A stretch of DNA of 8,550 bases, from the NCBI RefSeq assembly GCF_938045205.1, contig NZ_CALIMY010000122.1:1-8550 (forward strand). Direction: 5' to 3'. A program made the translations under genes and the position numbers. The DNA comes from an uncultured Campylobacter sp. (lineage in GTDB: Bacteria; Campylobacterota; Campylobacteria; Campylobacterales; Campylobacteraceae). Of the stretch, positions 1 to 7,032 are shown piece by piece (position 1 is the stretch's first letter; each line of letters starts with the position of its first letter). The notes under the pieces were generated by a model that ran no database searches, was not told the origin of the DNA, and saw nothing but the letters and a program-made list of their open reading frames with translations.

Positions 1-612
1 GGCTTCCCGCCGTTTTTCGTGGACGGCGAGCTATACACGGCGCGCGGAGAGTTTGAGCAGCTCGTCTCGATCGTCTCTTCTAGCGTGCCAGATGAGCGCT
101 GGAGCAGGGTGAAATTTTACGCATTCGACCTGCCGAAGGAGCAGAAAAACCTAAGCGCGAAGATGGAAATTTTAAGAAATTTTATCGCCTCAAGCGGCGC
201 GCAAAATTTGCTCATCGTGCAGCAAACCCCGGTAAGCACGCACGCCGACGTGCAGGCGTATTTTGATCGCGTCATCGCCGCTGGCGGCGAGGGGGTCGTG
301 CTGCGCGATCCAAACGCGCTTTATGAAAGCGGCCGCAGCGATAAAATTTTAAAATACAAAAAGACGCACGATAGCGAGTGCAAGGTCGTAAAAATCAACC
401 CCGGCTACGGCAAAAACGAGGGCAAGATGGGCTCGCTTAGCTGCGTGGATCTACGTAGTGGGGTGAAATTTAAAGTAGGCACGGGCTTTAGCGACGAAAT
501 GCGGGCAAATCCGCCTAAAGTAGGCACGATCATCACCTATCAATACCAAAACCTAACCCGCGAGAAAAAGCCGCGCTTCCCCGTATTTTTGCGCGTGCGA
601 CCAGCGATTTAA
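1..612 (+). CDS. ATP-dependent DNA ligase, 3' part (5' end outside window)
   Basis: The reading frame is open from base 1, so the true start lies upstream; 203 residues and a TAA stop are visible. The GTG at 19 encodes a Val inside motif III and is not a start. Nucleotidyltransferase motifs appear in order: motif III FVDGELY (visible residues 6-12), a motif IIIa-like VKFYAFDLP (37-45), motif IV EGVVLR (97-102) and motif V ILKYKK (116-121). A short OB-fold domain follows and ends in RFPVFLRVR (192-200). The missing part should hold the KxDG lysine that is adenylated. The architecture, adenylation domain plus a small OB domain with nothing after it, fits the minimal Lig E-type ligases, many of which carry a signal peptide and act in the periplasm; that part cannot be seen here. 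It seals nicks in duplex DNA using ATP. It appears unrelated in function to the glycan genes downstream. Confidence 0.93.
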   Translation, partial: GFPPFFVDGELYTARGEFEQLVSIVSSSVPDERWSRVKFYAFDLPKEQKNLSAKMEILRNFIASSGAQNLLIVQQTPVSTHADVQAYFDRVIAAGGEGVVLRDPNALYESGRSDKILKYKKTHDSECKVVKINPGYGKNEGKMGSLSCVDLRSGVKFKVGTGFSDEMRANPPKVGTIITYQYQNLTREKKPRFPVFLRVRPAI

Positions 613-622
613 TCTAAGGGGC

Positions 623-628
623 TATAAT
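623..628 (+). promoter_or_regulatory. Candidate sigma-70 -10 box for gne
   Basis: A perfect TATAAT lies 11 bp after the ligase stop and 36 bp before the gne ATG. The stretch where a -35 box would fall (about 600-605) does not resemble TTGACA. This is not a strong objection, because Campylobacter housekeeping promoters usually lack a conserved -35 and rely on the -10 and T-rich upstream sequence. A start of transcription near 635 would leave a leader of about 30 nt. No terminator hairpin is visible between the ligase and gne, so read-through is also possible. Confidence 0.45.
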
Positions 629-664
629 CGCATATTTTGATAAATTTGATCCGAAGGAGAATAG

Positions 665-1654
665 ATGAAAATTTTAATCACCGGCGGCGCGGGATACATC
701 GGTAGCCACGTCGCAAAGGCGCTTTTAGAAGCGAACCGCCACGACGTCGTCATACTGGATAATCTTTGCAAAGGCTCGATGCGAGCGATCGAGGCGCTTC
801 GCAAAATAGGCGAGTTTGAGTTCGTACAAGAGAGCCTAGAAAACACTCCCGCAATCGAGAAGCTTTTTAAGCGCGAGAAGTTTGATGCGATCATTCACTT
901 CGCGGCGTTTATCGAGGTTTTTGAAAGCACGCAAAATCCGTTAAAATACTATCTAAACAACACCGCCAACGCGATGAATTTGATCGCGCTTGCGAACAAA
1001 TACGGCGTGAAGGACTTTATCTTTAGCTCCACTGCGGCGACCTACGGCGAGCCAGGCGTCCCGCAAGTAAGCGAGGAAACCCCGCAAAATCCGATCAATC
1101 CGTACGGCAGAAGCAAGCTGATGGTCGAGTGGGTGCTAAAAGACGCGGCAGCGGCAAATCCGAATTTTAAATATGGAATTTTGCGCTACTTCAACGTTGC
1201 GGGTGCGGCAAGCGACGGCACGATCGGGCAAAACTATCCGAATGCGACGCATCTAATTAAGGTAGCGACCCAGACGATCGTTGGTAAGCGCGATAAGATG
1301 AGCATTTTCGGCGATGATTACGACACCAAGGACGGCACCTGCATACGCGATTATATCCACGTAGAGGACCTCGCAAGCGCGCATCTGGCGGTACTTGATT
1401 ATCTGCAAAGTAACGACAGCGCGGTTTTTAACGTAGGATATGGCACGGGTTTTAGCGTAAAAGAGGTCGTCAATGAAGCTAAAAAAGTAAGCGGCGTGGA
1501 TTTTAAAGTGCAGATCGCTCCGCGCAGAGCCGGCGATCCTGCCTGCCTCATCTCAAATGCGGATAAAATTCGCACCAAAACTTCGTGGCAGCCTGAGCAC
1601 GAGAGTCTGGATGAGATCATCCTAAGCGCGCTTAATTGGGAAAAGAAGCTCTAG
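665..1654 (+). CDS. gne: UDP-glucose/UDP-GlcNAc 4-epimerase (Gne/GalE)
   Basis: This is a cytoplasmic NAD-dependent short-chain dehydrogenase-type epimerase, 329 aa, normal length for GalE. It inverts C4 of UDP-Glc/UDP-Gal and, in the Campylobacter Gne form, UDP-GlcNAc/UDP-GalNAc. Visible landmarks are the Rossmann motif GGAGYIGSH (residues 7-15), the substrate-binding stretch FSSTAATYG (120-128) with Thr123 at the position of the usual catalytic Ser/Thr, the catalytic pair Tyr147 and Lys151 (YGRSK), RYFNVAGA (174-181) and the C-terminal RRAGDP (287-292). The ATG has an AAGGAG ribosome site at 654-659, 5 nt upstream. From memory it matches C. jejuni Gne closely, with shared stretches such as GDDYDTKDGTCIRD and INPYGRSKLM. 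Gne is the first gene of the C. jejuni pgl region, and here too it heads a glycan cluster. Whether it accepts the N-acetylated sugar cannot be told from motifs alone. Confidence 0.95.
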   Translation: MKILITGGAGYIGSHVAKALLEANRHDVVILDNLCKGSMRAIEALRKIGEFEFVQESLENTPAIEKLFKREKFDAIIHFAAFIEVFESTQNPLKYYLNNTANAMNLIALANKYGVKDFIFSSTAATYGEPGVPQVSEETPQNPINPYGRSKLMVEWVLKDAAAANPNFKYGILRYFNVAGAASDGTIGQNYPNATHLIKVATQTIVGKRDKMSIFGDDYDTKDGTCIRDYIHVEDLASAHLAVLDYLQSNDSAVFNVGYGTGFSVKEVVNEAKKVSGVDFKVQIAPRRAGDPACLISNADKIRTKTSWQPEHESLDEIILSALNWEKKL

Positions 1655-1678
1655 GTTCTAGCGTGAAAGTGAGATTTG

Positions 1679-1692
1679 AAATTTTAAAATTT
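1679..1692. repeat. 14-bp perfect AT palindrome in the gne-wzx gap
   Basis: AAATTTTAAAATTT equals its own reverse complement. It lies just before the GC-rich hairpin at 1698-1717. Similar AAATTTTAAAA words occur inside coding sequence (for example near 344), so this may be only the common genomic word and not an operator. Confidence 0.35.
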
Positions 1693-1697
1693 TACTC

Positions 1698-1717
1698 CGC
1701 CGCGTTTAATCGCGGCG
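1698..1717. promoter_or_regulatory. GC-rich hairpin between gne and the flippase gene
   Basis: The arms CGCCGCG (1698-1704) and CGCGGCG (1711-1717) are perfectly complementary over 7 bp around the loop TTTAAT. There is no T-run after it on either strand, so it is not a classic intrinsic terminator. It stands 6 nt before the AGGAAG ribosome site (1724-1729) of the TTG-start flippase gene. It could act as an RNA processing site, a partial attenuator or a stabiliser of the downstream message. This is the only gap larger than 1 nt after gne. Confidence 0.5.
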
Positions 1718-1735
1718 AGCAAAAGGAAGCCTTGT

Positions 1736-3274
1736 TTGCTTAAAATTCTAAACGCCCCCGAAGCCGCGCAGCGCAAGCTTGGCGTCGTGCTATCGTATGT
1801 GAATATCTTTGTTTCTACGATACTTACTTTGGTTTATACGCCGTTTTTTCTGCGGGCGCTGGGGCAGAGCGAGTTTGGGCTATATTCTTTGGCTAGCAGC
1901 GTTATCGGCTATTTGGCGATTTTAGATTTGGGTTTCGGCAATGCCGTGACGGTCTATACCGCCAAATACGTCTCAAGCGGCGAAGTGGAGCGCATGCATA
2001 AGCTGCACGGAACGATCTTTAGTGTGTATCTGGTAATGAGCGCGGTGATCGTGCTTGCAGGAGCTGCGCTGCTAGCCAATCTGCACGCGATTTTTGGCGC
2101 TAAGCTAAGTACTAGTGAGATGGGTGAAATTCGCATTATGCTAATGCTACTAACTGCAAATTTAGCGATTAGCTTTCCTTTTAGCATCTATTCGTCGATC
2201 CTTACGGCGCATGAGAATTTCGTATTTATTAAGCTAGTTGGGATCTTTCGTACGATCGCTCTGCCGCTAGTTGCGGTGCCTGCGCTACTTTTGGGATATA
2301 AGGCTATCGCGATCGTAATCATCGCTACGGCGGTAAATTTAATCTGCGTCGCGGCGGATTTCATCTATTGCAAAAGCAAAGTCTCGCCCGTGATAAGCGT
2401 GCGAAATTTCGACGCCCCCACGCTTAAGCAAATTTTTGGCTACTCGTTTTTTATATTTTTAGGCATCGTAGTCGATCAAGTAAACTGGAATGTCGATAAT
2501 TTTATCTTAGGCGCTGTAGCAGGCGCTACGGCGGTCTCCACGTATGCCGTAGCAAGCACGATAAATGCCACTTTCGTCACGCTTTCGCTCACTATTAGCG
2601 GCGTAATGCTTCCTAAAATCGCCAAAATGGTCTCTGCAAACTCCACCGATTCCGAGCTTAGCGCGGAATTTATCAAAATAGGCAGGCTGCAATTTTACGT
2701 GATATTTTTTATCGCGTCGCTTTTGGTGATTTTTGGACGGGAATTTATCGTGCTATGGGCTGGCGCAAATTATGAAATTTCATATACAATCGCGCTTATT
2801 TTGGTGCTTCCAGTAAGCGTGCCGTTGATTCAAAATTTAGGCCTAGCCGTGCTTCAGGCAAAAAACAAAGTCAAATTTCGCTCAATCGCCGCGTTTTGCG
2901 TCACGCTCGCAAATATCGCTATTTCTATCCCGCTAGCTAAGGCTTACGGTGGCGTGGGCGCTGCGTGCGGTACAGCTTTTGCGATCACCTTGCTAAATAT
3001 CTGCGTGATGAATATCTACTATGCTCGTGTAATCGGACTTGACATCGCTAAATTTTGGCGAAATATCGGCGCGATGGTAGTAAAATTTGCTCCCGCAATC
3101 GCAGTAAGCCTAGCGATAAATTATGCACTAGGCTTGCATGGAGTGAGTTTTTTGCTAATTTGCGGCGGGCTTTATTCGGCTATGTTTGTGCTAAGCGCGT
3201 ATTTTTGGGCGATGAACGATTACGAGCGCGCGATTTTTGGTGGCATTGCAGCTAAGATAAGGAGGCGGGCTTGA
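1736..3274 (+). CDS. Wzx-type oligosaccharide/lipopolysaccharide flippase
   Basis: The 512-aa protein is almost entirely hydrophobic with about 12-14 predictable membrane spans (roughly 15-40, 45-75, 93-118, 131-155, 162-187, 189-211, 232-260, 265-292, 317-340, 348-372, 383-401, 404-428, 444-463, 467-490). It ends in a basic cytoplasmic tail (KIRRRA). The N-terminal region with TPFFLRALGQSEFGLYSL (35-52) followed by LDLGFGNA (63-70) is typical of the polysaccharide-synthase/MVF (MOP) flippase superfamily. The expected role is moving an undecaprenyl-linked oligosaccharide across the inner membrane. The TTG start is chosen because an AGGAAG site (1724-1729) sits 6 nt upstream and the first in-frame Met is not until residue 87, after two membrane spans. 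Its stop overlaps the next gene by 4 nt. In the C. jejuni pgl locus this job is done by the ABC transporter PglK, an unrelated family. Substrate is unknown. Confidence 0.88.
   Translation: MLKILNAPEAAQRKLGVVLSYVNIFVSTILTLVYTPFFLRALGQSEFGLYSLASSVIGYLAILDLGFGNAVTVYTAKYVSSGEVERMHKLHGTIFSVYLVMSAVIVLAGAALLANLHAIFGAKLSTSEMGEIRIMLMLLTANLAISFPFSIYSSILTAHENFVFIKLVGIFRTIALPLVAVPALLLGYKAIAIVIIATAVNLICVAADFIYCKSKVSPVISVRNFDAPTLKQIFGYSFFIFLGIVVDQVNWNVDNFILGAVAGATAVSTYAVASTINATFVTLSLTISGVMLPKIAKMVSANSTDSELSAEFIKIGRLQFYVIFFIASLLVIFGREFIVLWAGANYEISYTIALILVLPVSVPLIQNLGLAVLQAKNKVKFRSIAAFCVTLANIAISIPLAKAYGGVGAACGTAFAITLLNICVMNIYYARVIGLDIAKFWRNIGAMVVKFAPAIAVSLAINYALGLHGVSFLLICGGLYSAMFVLSAYFWAMNDYERAIFGGIAAKIRRRA
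3258..3265 (+). promoter_or_regulatory. Strong ribosome-binding site deciding the TTG start at 3271
   Basis: TAAGGAGG lies inside the last codons of the flippase gene, 5 nt before TTG at 3271. It is fully complementary to the usual 16S tail. It supports the TTG start, which overlaps the flippase stop as TTGA. The next in-frame Met (residue 32) would remove the first Fe-S motif. Confidence 0.8.
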
Positions 3275-4893
3275 GCTTCAATGTAATTAGCGAAGTGGTT
3301 ACGAAAGACCGCTGTATCGGCTGCGGCGTCTGCGCGAGCAGCTGCCCTTTTGGCGTGCTAAAAATGCGGCTTGGAGGCAATGGATTTTACGCGCCCGAGG
3401 AGGGCGAAGGGTGCCGCGACAAATGCGATATTTGTCTAAAAGTCTGCCCGTTTTACGAAAAAGATACGCTTGAAAACGAGCTAAATTCTAAATCATACGC
3501 AGAGCTGGAAAGCTTTAGCCCAGATTTTGGCAGGTTTTTAGCTACTTACAAATTCTACAAAAAAGATGAAGCGCAGCGCCTAAGCAGTGCAAGCGGCGGC
3601 GCGGGAGATTATATTTTTCGCGAGCTTTTTGCGCGCGGGCTCATTGATTACGCGATTTGCGCCGTGCCTGCGGACGAGGGGGATTTTATAGCCCAAAATT
3701 CCAAGCGTGATTTTTCTGCCTGCAATAATTTAGCGCAGCCACAGAATTTGCAAAATTCCGCAACCAAAAATTCCGAACAGAATTCCGCAATTCCGAATTT
3801 AACGCAGAATTTGGCGGACGATGATTCTATAAATTTTACGAGTGCGCAAAATTCCTTTTGCGAAAATTTTACGCAGAATTCTATGCAGAATTTTACAAAT
3901 GAAAATTTCGCACAGAATTCTAAAGCTTCTTGTAAAAATTCCGTATCAACGCAGAATTTTGCTTGCGAGAATTCCAAAAACGCGCGAAATTATGCGGGCG
4001 AAAATTCCGTGCCGCTATTTAAATTTAGCGTGATAAAAAATGCTGATGAGCTTACTCGCGCGCGCTCGTCCGCTTACTATCCGCTCACGCTTGAAGCAGT
4101 GCTAAAAGAGATGTCGCACCGCGAGGGTAGATACGCGATCAGCGCGCTGCCGTGCTTTGCTAAGGCCTTAAGGCTTGCTGCGAGTAAAAATCCGCGCCTT
4201 AAATCCCGCATAAGCTTTATTATTGGGCTGGTTTGCGGACAGGGCAAGGGTGCTGGTTTTACGCATAAGCTGGCAGATCTTGCGTTTAAAGAGCGTAAGC
4301 AGCTCGCAGCAGTTAATTACAGATATAAAATCGCGGGCAAAAGTGCGATGAGCTTTGGCTTTAAATTCCGCGCTGCAGACGGCAGCGAGGCGATAGACGA
4401 TCGCAGTAGTAGCGCCTTTGCATACTGGAGCTCGCGCGCTTTTACGCCGCTTGCGTGCAACGCCTGCACCGACGTTTTTGCCAAATGCGCCGACGTCGTA
4501 CTGATGGATGCGTGGCTGCAAAGCGAAATGAGTGAGTGGCGCGGCACATCGCTCGTAATTACGCGCGCAGCTCAGATCGACGCGCTATTTTCGCAACCTA
4601 CGAAGCAGGCACGCGAGGAGATTTTTTGCGAGCGGATATCCGCAACGGAGGTGCAGCGCTCGCAGCAAAGCCAGGTAGAGTGCAAAAACGAAATTTTTTA
4701 CGGCGCGAAAAACCCGCTTAGGCGTTACATCTTGCGCCAGAAGCTTCAGATCCAGCGATATAGCGCTACGCATTTTGATTGTGATGATTTCATCTCTGCT
4801 AGGCTTAAAAAAATTGCCGCTGCGAATAAAGTGCTAGCGCTTTTGGCGCTACCAAAGATCGCGGCATATAAAATTTATAGGAAGTTTGCATGA
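3271..4893 (+). CDS. FrhB-like (coenzyme F420 hydrogenase/dehydrogenase beta-type) iron-sulfur protein with Asn-rich insertion
   Basis: A ferredoxin-like N-terminus carries two complete [4Fe-4S] sets: Cys15, 18, 21, 25 (CIGCGVCASSCP) and Cys48, 52, 55, 59 (CRDKCDICLKVCP). After it come FrhB-family features: SSASGGAGDYI (106-115), ARSSAYYP (264-271), the LPCFAKALR element (293-301), GLVCGQGKG (319-327) and the C-terminal CNACTDVFAKCADVVLMDAW (396-415). At 540 aa it is well over 100 residues longer than I would expect for such proteins. The excess is the Asn-rich stretch at about 141-247, between the two FrhB halves. Such proteins are common in bacterial polysaccharide clusters beside pyruvyl transferases, as here. 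Campylobacter is not known to make F420, so the real cofactor is probably flavin and the redox reaction is unknown. It overlaps its neighbours by 4 nt on both sides. The C-terminus (YKIYRKFA) is basic and amphipathic and may touch the membrane. Confidence 0.85.
   Translation: MSFNVISEVVTKDRCIGCGVCASSCPFGVLKMRLGGNGFYAPEEGEGCRDKCDICLKVCPFYEKDTLENELNSKSYAELESFSPDFGRFLATYKFYKKDEAQRLSSASGGAGDYIFRELFARGLIDYAICAVPADEGDFIAQNSKRDFSACNNLAQPQNLQNSATKNSEQNSAIPNLTQNLADDDSINFTSAQNSFCENFTQNSMQNFTNENFAQNSKASCKNSVSTQNFACENSKNARNYAGENSVPLFKFSVIKNADELTRARSSAYYPLTLEAVLKEMSHREGRYAISALPCFAKALRLAASKNPRLKSRISFIIGLVCGQGKGAGFTHKLADLAFKERKQLAAVNYRYKIAGKSAMSFGFKFRAADGSEAIDDRSSSAFAYWSSRAFTPLACNACTDVFAKCADVVLMDAWLQSEMSEWRGTSLVITRAAQIDALFSQPTKQAREEIFCERISATEVQRSQQSQVECKNEIFYGAKNPLRRYILRQKLQIQRYSATHFDCDDFISARLKKIAAANKVLALLALPKIAAYKIYRKFA
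3696..4007 (+). repeat. In-frame RAATTY array encoding the Asn-rich insertion of the FrhB-like protein
   Basis: Eighteen RAATTY words start at 3696, 3744, 3753, 3768, 3780, 3795, 3807, 3831, 3849, 3864, 3876, 3888, 3903, 3915, 3936, 3954, 3969 and 4002. Spacings are mostly 12, 15 or 18 bp, and all are multiples of 3. Every site has R as third codon base, followed by AAT and TYN, so each is read as Q, E, K or P, then N, then S, F or L. Asn makes up 23 of 107 residues (141-247). A further AAATTT at 4021 is in another register. The remaining 1.3 kb of this gene has only about five sites, in mixed registers. All ten Asn-Ser pairs use AAT-TCC or AAT-TCT, never AGC, although AGC is the common Ser codon elsewhere in the gene. 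Confidence 0.85.
4867..4884 (+). repeat. Gene-junction repeat, copy 1 (C-terminal codons plus ribosome site)
   Basis: TATAAAATTTAT, one variable base, then GGAAG. The same 18-nt string recurs at 8271-8288 with a single difference (A against C at the variable base). Both copies encode YKIYRK at the end of a protein, and both provide the ribosome-binding site for the next gene, which starts with an ATGA overlap 5 nt later. Confidence 0.6.
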
Positions 4894-5951
4894 AGATCGG
4901 GATTTTTACCCTGCCGCTAGTAAATAATTACGGCGGAATTTTACAAGCTTACGCGCTAAGCCGCGTGCTAGTGGGGCTAGGGCATGAGCCGTGGCTCATA
5001 AACTTGCGCCTACAAAGAAGTAAACTATCGATTGCGTATATTAAATTTTTAGTGGCGCGCACGCTAAAAAAGGAGCTTAGCGGCGCGAAATTTAATCCCT
5101 CTTACGAGCGCGATACTAGCGAGTTTGTGGCGGAAAATATCCCCTTAACCGCGCCTGTTTGCACGCCTGCGGATTTAAAGGCGCTGTGCGAGAAAGAACG
5201 CTTTGAAGCGGTGATTTTAGGAAGCGATCAGGTTTTTCGTCCTAGCTATTTTGCGGATTTTGCAGATTGCTTTAGCCTTGGATTTTTGCTGCCTAACTGC
5301 ACGCGGATCGCCTATGCTGCAAGCTTCGGCGGAGATAGGCTCTGTGGGCTTAAAAATCCCGCGGATTTAAAAGCTCACGCTGCAAATTTGGCTAAATTTA
5401 AAGCTATTTCGGTGCGCGAGCGCGATGGTGTAAAGCTTGCGCGCGAATGCTTTGGCGTAGATGCGAGCTGGGTGCTAGATCCTACGCTTTTGGCTAACAA
5501 AGAGATTTACGATAAATTTTTAAGCTATGCGCCCAAGCACAAGGGTTTTGCCTATATCCTAGATCCATCGCCTCGCTCAGAAGCGGCGATAGAGCTACTA
5601 AAGAAGCAAAGCGGACTAGAGATAGATGAGGTAAACGACCGCGGCAACCGCATCGGCATAAAAGCATGGTTAAGCGCTATTGCGGGCGCGGAGTTTGTGC
5701 TAACCGACTCATTTCACGGCTGCGTATTTTCCATAATCTTTAATAAGCCGTTTTTTGTGCTCGTCAATGCTAGTCGCGGTGCGTCGCGCTTTAGCTCACT
5801 TTTGGGCTCGTTCGGGCTTGAAGATAGAGCTTTACAAGATCCCAAAGACGCGCGGTTGGACGCGACTATCGATTGGGATGGCGTAAATGAGGCGTTGCGC
5901 CGTAAAAGAGAGGACTCGATGAAATTTTTAAAAACAAGTTTAGGCTCATAA
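4890..5951 (+). CDS. Polysaccharide pyruvyl transferase family protein
   Basis: 353 aa, typical length, no membrane span. Signature elements in order: the N-terminal NYGGILQAYALSRVL (13-27); GSDQVF (111-116), the family's GSDQVW-type motif with Phe for Trp; AYAASFG (141-147); SVRERDG (174-180); WVLDPTLL (194-201); and the highly conserved TDSFHG (272-277) followed by NKPFFVLV. This matches the CsaB/WcaK-like pyruvyl transferase family (PF04230), which transfers pyruvate from phosphoenolpyruvate to a sugar as a ketal, adding negative charge to cell-surface glycans. Some members have other or unknown activities. ATG overlaps the previous stop (ATGA), with AGGAAG at 4879-4884 as ribosome site. 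The pairing with the FrhB-like gene immediately upstream is a recurrent arrangement in exopolysaccharide clusters and suggests they act on the same intermediate. Confidence 0.88.
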   Translation: MKIGIFTLPLVNNYGGILQAYALSRVLVGLGHEPWLINLRLQRSKLSIAYIKFLVARTLKKELSGAKFNPSYERDTSEFVAENIPLTAPVCTPADLKALCEKERFEAVILGSDQVFRPSYFADFADCFSLGFLLPNCTRIAYAASFGGDRLCGLKNPADLKAHAANLAKFKAISVRERDGVKLARECFGVDASWVLDPTLLANKEIYDKFLSYAPKHKGFAYILDPSPRSEAAIELLKKQSGLEIDEVNDRGNRIGIKAWLSAIAGAEFVLTDSFHGCVFSIIFNKPFFVLVNASRGASRFSSLLGSFGLEDRALQDPKDARLDATIDWDGVNEALRRKREDSMKFLKTSLGS

Positions 5952-5952
5952 A

Positions 5953-7032
5953 ATGAAAATAGCTATGGTAATTTCTGCTTTAGGCAAGGGCGGTGCCGAG
6001 CGCGTGCTAAGCGTGCTGGCAAATTTTTTCTGCCGTGAGAATGAAGTCTGCGTGATAAAATTTGACGCAGACGAGCCGTTTTACGCGCTAGATCCTAAGA
6101 TCGAGCTTATTAGCTTGGATTTAGGAGTAGGCGATTTAGGAGTATTTGGCAATATAAAAAAGCGCTACGATAAAATTTTAGCCTTGCACAGGCTTCTAAA
6201 AAGTCGTAAATTTGACGTAGTAATCTCGTTTTTAGATAATACCAATGTCCTTACGCTTATCGCAAATCTCGGAGTCGGGCAGAAAATCATCGTCTCCGAA
6301 CACACCAATCATCGTTTTTTAAAAAGTCCGATCTGGCGAGCGCTTAAGCGGATCTTTTATCCGAGGGCTGCAGGTCTTAGTGTGCTTAGTAAATTCGATC
6401 TGGATCATTACACATATGTGCAAAATCGCGTGATTATGCCTAATCCGATGTTTGAGATCAGCCATGCTAAAGAGGCCCGCCCGCCTAAAGAAAATATCAT
6501 CCTAGCAGCCGGCCGGCTCAATGTCTATAAGGGCTTTGATGTCCTTCTTAAGGCGCTTGCGCTTATAGATTTCAATCTTTTAAAAGAGTGGAAGGTGGTG
6601 ATTGCAGGCGACGGAGAGGAGCGAAAGAGCCTTGAGAGTCTAGCTGCGAAGCTGCGCTTAAACGTGCAGTTCATCGGCTTTGTGCGCGATATCGAGAGCC
6701 TTTACGAGCGTGCTAAAATCGTAGTCGTAACCTCCAAGATGGAGGGCTTTTGCAATATTTTGATGGAGAGTATATTTTTCGGCACCGCTAGAATTTCTAC
6801 AGATTGCATCGCAGGTCCTAGCGAGCTTATAAGCGACGGCATAGATGGGTTTTTGTGCCCTGTAGGCGATAGCGCAAGTATCGCTAAAAAGCTTGAAATT
6901 CTAATGAGTGACGAAAAGCTGCGCGAGCGGCTCGTGCAAAACGCCTCCAAGCGCGAGGAGAGCTTTAAAATTGAAACGATCGGGCAACGCTGGCTGGATT
7001 TCATAGCTGCTACGATACACAGGGAGGAATAA
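5953..7032 (+). CDS. GT4-family glycosyltransferase, PglH-like
   Basis: 359 aa with a GT-B fold. The N-terminal acceptor domain starts with GKGGAERVLSVLANFF (11-26), and the donor domain carries GRLNVYKGFDVLL (187-199), IAGDGEER (217-224) and the E-x7-E motif with Glu264 and Glu272 (MEGFCNILMES). There is no transmembrane helix; a basic face (WRALKRIFYPRA, 128-139) may contact the membrane. From memory it resembles C. jejuni PglH, the enzyme that adds terminal GalNAc residues to the lipid-linked N-glycan, in several places, including IKF....FY.L, VISFLD.TN and SEH.N. Neighbouring Gne would supply UDP-GalNAc, consistent with that role. It follows the previous stop by 1 nt. Its ribosome site is weak (TAGG at 5941-5944), so it probably depends on coupling. 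The exact sugar and linkage are not determinable from sequence. Confidence 0.88.
   Translation: MKIAMVISALGKGGAERVLSVLANFFCRENEVCVIKFDADEPFYALDPKIELISLDLGVGDLGVFGNIKKRYDKILALHRLLKSRKFDVVISFLDNTNVLTLIANLGVGQKIIVSEHTNHRFLKSPIWRALKRIFYPRAAGLSVLSKFDLDHYTYVQNRVIMPNPMFEISHAKEARPPKENIILAAGRLNVYKGFDVLLKALALIDFNLLKEWKVVIAGDGEERKSLESLAAKLRLNVQFIGFVRDIESLYERAKIVVVTSKMEGFCNILMESIFFGTARISTDCIAGPSELISDGIDGFLCPVGDSASIAKKLEILMSDEKLRERLVQNASKREESFKIETIGQRWLDFIAATIHREE

Noticed and set aside
19..612. Ligase gene starting at GTG 19
   Set aside because: The frame is open to base 1 and GTG 19 encodes the Val within the conserved FVDGEL motif. A start there would remove the adenylated lysine.
1655..1735. Rho-independent terminator after gne
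   Set aside because: The hairpin at 1698-1717 has no following T-run, and the AT-rich stretch before it is a palindrome, not a U-tract in the right place for either strand.
3831..3900. N-F-T and N-L-T triplets in the insertion resembling N-glycosylation sequons
   Set aside because: None has the Asp/Glu at position -2 that Campylobacter PglB requires, and the protein is expected in the cytoplasm. They follow from the repeated AAT-TTT word.
3648..3977. A 109-codon open frame on the minus strand opposite the Asn-rich insertion
   Set aside because: Its Phe/Cys-rich repetitive product is what the palindromic RAATTY words give when read on the other strand. It has no family likeness and lies inside a well-supported gene.
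3696..4026. CRISPR array
   Set aside because: The repeated units are short (6-10 bp), degenerate, spaced 9-48 bp apart and lie in an open coding frame. There are no uniform direct repeats or spacers and no cas genes.
4807..4813. A7 tract in the FrhB-like gene as a phase-variation switch
   Set aside because: Campylobacter phase-variable glycan genes typically use G/C runs of eight or more. This run is short, reads as ordinary Lys codons, and the frame is intact. The longest G runs in the window are only five.
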